Shown here piece by piece: positions 19,787 through 23,642 of a DNA stretch of 23,642 nucleotides. The position numbers were made by a program, and so were the translations under genes. The notes beneath the pieces are model-generated. The model saw only the letters and a list, made by a program, of their open reading frames with translations. It was not told the DNA's origin and made no database searches. This stretch comes from Protostelium mycophagum (taxonomy: Eukaryota > Evosea > Variosea > Protosteliida > Protosteliaceae): the NCBI GenBank assembly GCA_002081555.1, contig MZNV01001249.1, positions 1 to 23,642 of the forward strand. The letters are read 5' to 3'. The first letter of the stretch is position 1; the number at the start of each line of letters is the position of its first letter.

Positions 19787-20194
19787 GGTTATTGTGTAAT
19801 AAAAGAGCGGGCTCAATTCAATGTGTCCACATCTTTGCCATCATGTGATGGAATGTGAATGTTTCGGTCTTATAGACATCAAGAGGACCTTTTGTTCCGA
19901 CTTTGAGATGAAGGGGAAAGGATCATCTATTTAGAGGTCGATTGGAGCATGATGATCAATCGGACGGTTTTGACACCATTCAAGAAGGTAGTGAGCGTGT
20001 TATCCATAACACAGTGCTGTCATTGTCACGGCTGGGGCCATTGGTTCTATTTTTGGGTTCACGCACCGGTGTGACAACAATGTTGTTTGGCTCGTTGTAG
20101 ATACGTCATAAAAACACAAGAAACCTCCGGAAAATTAATTCGGAAAAACAGAACCTTCATCCGACAAGGGAAATCAGAAATCAACGGCAACACC
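19787..20194. other. Intergenic gap before the BPI-like gene
   Basis: About 400 bases. It contains the PTEN AATAAA (19798-19803). A 26-residue minus-strand frame (about 20006-19926) has no support from splicing or family. Nothing else recognised; probably the BPI-like promoter. Confidence 0.4.
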
Positions 20195-22403
20195 ATGTTT
20201 CGCCAGACACTTCTGTTTACAGTATTCGCCCTTGCGACTGCCGTTCCTACTGGACCTGGTGTTGGGTAGGTCCATTATCATGCATCTTACCGGATAGTAG
20301 ATGTCTAATCGATCTTCAAGCGTCTTCGCACCTTTGGACAAGCTCAACAATGAATTATCTTGGTTAGTTCCTCAATTGAGTCTCATTATACCCCCTGTTC
20401 CTCTTGCTGATTGTGAGTCCACATCTCCCATGTCTTATACTAATCTACTGAAGATAACACAACTACGAGCACAAATGGATCCGTCTACGAACTTACAGAG
20501 TCCCAAATTAACACCATATCCTTTTCTCTTCAGCTCAGGGCAGAGGACTCGACCAATGTCCGCGTGGAGATGTGAGTGTCTTAATGTGTAACCGTGCCGA
20601 CATTTTCTCATCTTGTAAAGATCTCAATTTGGATGTAACTTGATGACCCACCTGACCGGAGGACCAAAGAATGTCTCGGACGACGCTATGATTGTCTTGA
20701 GTAACATTGGCATCAATTTTGTATTGGATACAAAATCTATCGAAAACAACAACATCCTCTTCGTAAAGTCTCTGAAGTTTAATCCTACCAGTCAAAGTGT
20801 CAGTAAGTTGATTTTGTATTGCCGCGAAGACGACTTTGACTTCTAAAATGGAGTGGAATGATGCAAAGTGGAACTTTGTCACAACAATTAGACTTCTAAA
20901 TGCAACCGGCAATTGTTGCAGATATCTAAAGGATCTTCCTGCAGCTCTGCTGCAGCCATAGATTAAGACACTACTGTTGAGGCAACAGCACGGAGATTTG
21001 TCAAATACAAATAAAATAACATATTTTTACAGCTTTGAACACCACATTATTTCCCCGCCTTGACCAAGACCTTCTTTACGCCATGAACGACGTGAGAAAT
21101 TTCCATGAGATTTCCCGGAAATTTCTGAGAAAATTCAGGGAAGTCTCGCCACCCTCATAGAGGGGGGTCTCTCTGGCCTCATCGAATTATTAGCCGCCGG
21201 ACTCAGTAATATTCAGCTGTACGGGGACCTCGGAACGGGTGGGTTTGTCGACATTCCCGCCATTTTTGACCGTTGTAGATCTCACTCTGTACAATACACC
21301 GGCCATTGTCGACAATGAGCTCAGAGTCTTCCTCCGCGGTAAGAATTTTCCGTTCATTTTCTTTGAATTTTGGGTGAAATTTCGACTGAGATTGTTCCAG
21401 GAACACCAACTGTCACTGACCCCTTTCAATGTACATTCCCTTTTGAGCCTCTGACGTCACAATATGTCAAAAATGACACTTTGGGTGTCGTCATTTCAGA
21501 GTCAGTTGTGAACTGCCTGCTCGAGGCCGCCGCAGTCAAGCACATGACCTTCCCCGCCAATTTCACCTCCGGTGAGTTTTCATCGAAATTTCGCAATCAC
21601 GTGACATGTTCCAGGAATGGCCAACACACTCTCCCTCAACTCCGCCAGATTTTCAGAAATCAAAATGCAACCCGAGAAGATTGTTGCGAGGTTGAATGTC
21701 GTTGATGACGTCACACCTTCCACACAACAGAACACCCTCATGAGCCTGACCGCCGATGTCCCCGCCACCATAGGAGTAAGAGTCGATCTATTTTTAGAAC
21801 GGCACTATTTATGGTGAAAGATGTTGAATTTGTATTTTTCGAAAATGCACCAGAATTAATTTAATAAATAAAAACTTGAATAAAATGAATTATGGTTCTG
21901 TCCAATTTGACAAAAAAATTTACAAGAAACTTTGCCACGTGTTTATTTTATTTTGAAATTTCACTGAAATTCACCAGTTGATCATTGCGGGAGATTTCGT
22001 CACCAACGCATCCATCTCTGTCGACTTGGAGAGCTACGACTTGGCCGTCAACGTCACGGTAACAACCGCGTTTTTTCTCGTCAGCTAACGTGCAAAGCAA
22101 TACAACGGGCCCGAGAGCTTCAGAAACCAGATTTTCGGCAGCAACTTCACACAATTATCCGAAAAGCTTGCAGATTTCGTAAAGTCCAAAGTCCCAGCTC
22201 TCAGCCAGACACTTGATGTCAATTTGCCCATTGATGACGGAGTGGCCGGTGAGTTTTCATCGAGATTTCTTCGGTATCTCCTCGTCGTGTTCTGAGAACC
22301 TACAGACACGATCAACAGGATCATAAGGAGGGGATTTACTGGAGTTGTGGAGAAGTCTTTTGCCATTGGCGTCAACTTTCTGAATCCATTATCATCACAA
22401 TAA
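20195..22403 (+). CDS. BPI/LBP/PLTP-like lipid-binding (TULIP) secreted protein
   Basis: Twelve exons, 20195-20265, 20301-20362, 20454-20571, 20621-20802, 21033-21091, 21139-21238, 21279-21338, 21401-21571, 21615-21775, 21978-22058, 22098-22248, 22306-22403, give 437 residues, a normal length for BPI-type proteins. A signal peptide starts it (MFRQTLLFTVFALATAVPTG). The core has FPFEPLTSQYVKNDTLGVV then ISESVVNCLLEAAAVK, the layout of the second BPI barrel (M.....SDY..N......). LYNTPAIVDNELRVFL and repeated amphipathic beta phrases (IAGDFVTNASISVDLESYDL) also fit. Many NxS/T sites agree with secretion. Such proteins bind lipopolysaccharide or phospholipid; a role against ingested bacteria would suit an amoeba (inference). 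Exon 2 is the least certain. Intron 21776-21977 carries three AATAAA signals after an in-frame stop, suggesting a short isoform. The full-length AATAAA overlaps the stop (22399). Confidence 0.65.
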
Positions 22404-22826
22404 ACATGGATTTGATGTTGATGATGTCTTTCGTGATGTGATCTTGCGACAGATGCAATATTTAGAACAATTAGTTCAGACTTTATACACAGGTATCCCG
22501 CCATGCACCAAGATGGCCCGCTCATCTGGGGTCCAGTCAACAAGACCACCTGTTGGAGGGTTTTGACTACCTCCAAATATGGCGACATAAACCATGTGGC
22601 TTCGTGCTTGTGCTCATGTGATTCGCTCATGTCTTTCAACGGTTTTCCTGGTTTCGGGGCTTGAGACAACTGCCAGAGATATTGTCAGAGGCTGACACCT
22701 ACACCGTGACACCACTCCCCCGTCCTCTGAAGAGGTTAGTTCGCCTTCCGACTACTTTGTCTTCTGGTACCAGTCACATAGGGGTCAGGATGTTTAAAGA
22801 GCCAAGTCTATGTACAATGGAAAGAT

Positions 22827-23133
22827 TTATGCCCCGACTTCGAGGTTTGGGTGGCGAGTCATGAGGTCCCGGTCTAGTCTTTTGTACGATGCAATATTTT
22901 TCGTGATGGTGATCATGTTCTTGATGTACTCTTCATACGGACTTGGCCAGTAAAGAAATCCTCTTGCATAAAGCGGTTAAGGACCTGCATCTGTGGGTTC
23001 TTCTTCATAATGAGATCGTTCATTGTGTTGGAGCTGCTCATTGGAGGGTGCGAGTGACTGAGTGATGTCAATATTGGCCAATATGGTTCGGACGACAATC
23101 GTACCTTGAGGTGTGTTCTGATCGAAGGCTCAT
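22827..23133 (-). CDS. Candidate small three-exon gene, unknown
   Basis: Minus-strand exons 23133-23105, 23057-22985 and 22919-22827 join in consistent phase to 64 residues: MSLRSEHTSSHSHPPMSS, then NTMNDLIMKKNPQMQ, then NMITITKNIASYKRLDRD and the end MTRHPNLEVGA. The first intron has good signals (AAG|GTACGA..ACTCAG). The second donor (GTCCTT) is weak. If it is not used, the frame runs on to a stop at 22913 and gives 57 residues. No family recognised. Confidence 0.3.
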
Positions 23134-23178
23134 TTTCTCATTTATGCGAGTTGCTAAAAAATCTGTCGAGCTAACCAG

Positions 23179-23393
23179 AATCAGATGCCTATAATCGACA
23201 TGATGGGCTTGATCACCTCATGTTTGTTTCTCGTGATGCTGTTCCACTCAGTCTGTTCCTGATGACTGAGGCTGGTGAGTTTTTATATTTATTTTTCAAG
23301 GTGTATTTAGAATTATTCACTTTTGCAGGAAAACAATTGGCATTGTTCTTGTCAGTGTCCTTCTGTACTTTTCACAGCAAAGCCATATTATAA
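23179..23393 (+). CDS. Candidate terminal exons of a plus-strand gene
   Basis: An open exon 23179-23274 (SDAYNRHDGLDHLMFVSRDA, then VPLSLFLMTEAG) is followed by a clean GTGAGT donor, a 54-base AT-rich intron and a TTTTGCAG acceptor. Exon 23329-23393 follows, ending in TAA (KQLALFLSVSFCTFHSKAIL). The phases agree. No upstream exon could be joined with confidence, so this rests on splice signals and open frame only. Confidence 0.25.
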
Positions 23394-23642
23394 TTATTTG
23401 TATCAGGGTAACTGAATTCCTTCATGCAAGAAAAGTTTTTTGCATTGCGTTGTCAGCAACAAGCAAGAATGGAAATAGGAAAATCAGAGGAACCTGTCAT
23501 GATCTATCAAAATCGGGTAAATATCATATATTGTCATATATTCGTTATTTCAAAGAAACATGCCCCTAAACAGACCAATTAGAGCTGCAGCTTTGTTCAA
23601 TCCATATATATTTACATCTTCTGCTGTTCAAAATGTTTCAGA

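Larger units (their letters stand above)
22404..23642. other. Right end of window: unresolved, weak candidate exons on both strands
   Basis: About 1.2 kb without a confident gene. Besides the two candidates listed separately, 22594-22475 is open on the minus strand (MVYVAIFGGSQNPPTGG, ..LVDWTPDERAILVHGG, ending IPVYKV). The plus strand is open over the same bases (from ATG 22503, MHQDGPLIWGPVNKTTCWR). A hydrophobic plus frame at 22862-22954 (YDAIFFVMVIMFLMYSSYG) is antisense to the charged minus-strand candidate and may be an artefact. After 23393 I see nothing. Confidence 0.3.

Noticed and set aside
19920-20010. Short minus-strand ORF (26 residues)
   Set aside because: Too short, no homologue recognised and no compatible splice partner found.
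22500-22595. Globin-like start (VDWTPDERA) on the minus strand
   Set aside because: The resemblance to a globin N-terminus covers about ten residues and nothing downstream follows the fold.
22085-22669. Long minus-strand frame of 194 residues
   Set aside because: Its second half is antisense to the last two BPI-like exons, which have correct phases and splice sites. The first part overlaps a better minus frame in another register.

Overview
This is eukaryotic nuclear DNA from a very compact genome. Almost every gene is cut by many GT..AG introns, mostly 35-75 bases long, and intergenic gaps are mostly 100-400 bases. The gene set (paxillin with LD and LIM domains, PTEN, a yeast-type ELO elongase, the spliceosomal protein PHF5A, a fungal-type GST, a BPI/LBP-like protein, a secreted Pmp-like beta-helix protein, standalone TOPLESS-type LisH/CTLH proteins and a torsin-like ATPase) suggests a free-living unikont protist, most likely an amoebozoan. 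That placement is inference. I see no transposon, virus-like element, CRISPR array or prokaryotic operon. Gene models were built by hand from homology, splice signals and phase; for most genes the joined exons give a whole number of codons.

Layout. 1-326 (-): N-terminal exons of an M1-type aminopeptidase that runs off the left edge. 430-1916 and 2217-3734 (+): two tandem paralogues that resemble only the N-terminal domain of TOPLESS corepressors. A 5S rRNA gene (3221-3338, same strand) sits inside a long intron of the second. 4050-4993 (+): GST-like protein. 5023-5338 (+): small two-exon gene. 5858-5360 (-): complete PHF5A. 5973-6307 (+): small two-exon gene ending one base before the paxillin start. 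6309-8657 (+): paxillin, 11 exons. 9158-13821 (+): 23-exon secreted protein, about 1,211 residues. 14846-14023 (-): small type I membrane protein. 14981-16547 (+): torsin-like ATPase with an N-terminal membrane anchor. 17895-16801 (-): ELO elongase. 18080-19786 (+): PTEN. 20195-22403 (+): BPI/LBP-like secreted protein. 22404-23642: ambiguous, with weak candidate exons on both strands.

Functionally, paxillin and PTEN bear on adhesion and phosphoinositide signalling. ELO and the torsin-like protein belong to the ER membrane system. The beta-helix and BPI-like proteins face the outside or phagosomes. They are neighbours by compaction, not an operon. Three neighbour pairs are divergent over 114-184 bases (PHF5A/89-aa gene, type I protein/torsin-like, ELO/PTEN).

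The most unusual signal is in the introns. The 8-base palindrome GAAATTTC occurs 16 times, 14 of them within predicted introns. Two other palindrome families (CGGTA..TACCG and TGTCATGACA) also lie mainly in introns. With the intron-nested 5S gene and the standalone TOPLESS-like pair, these are the points most worth following up.
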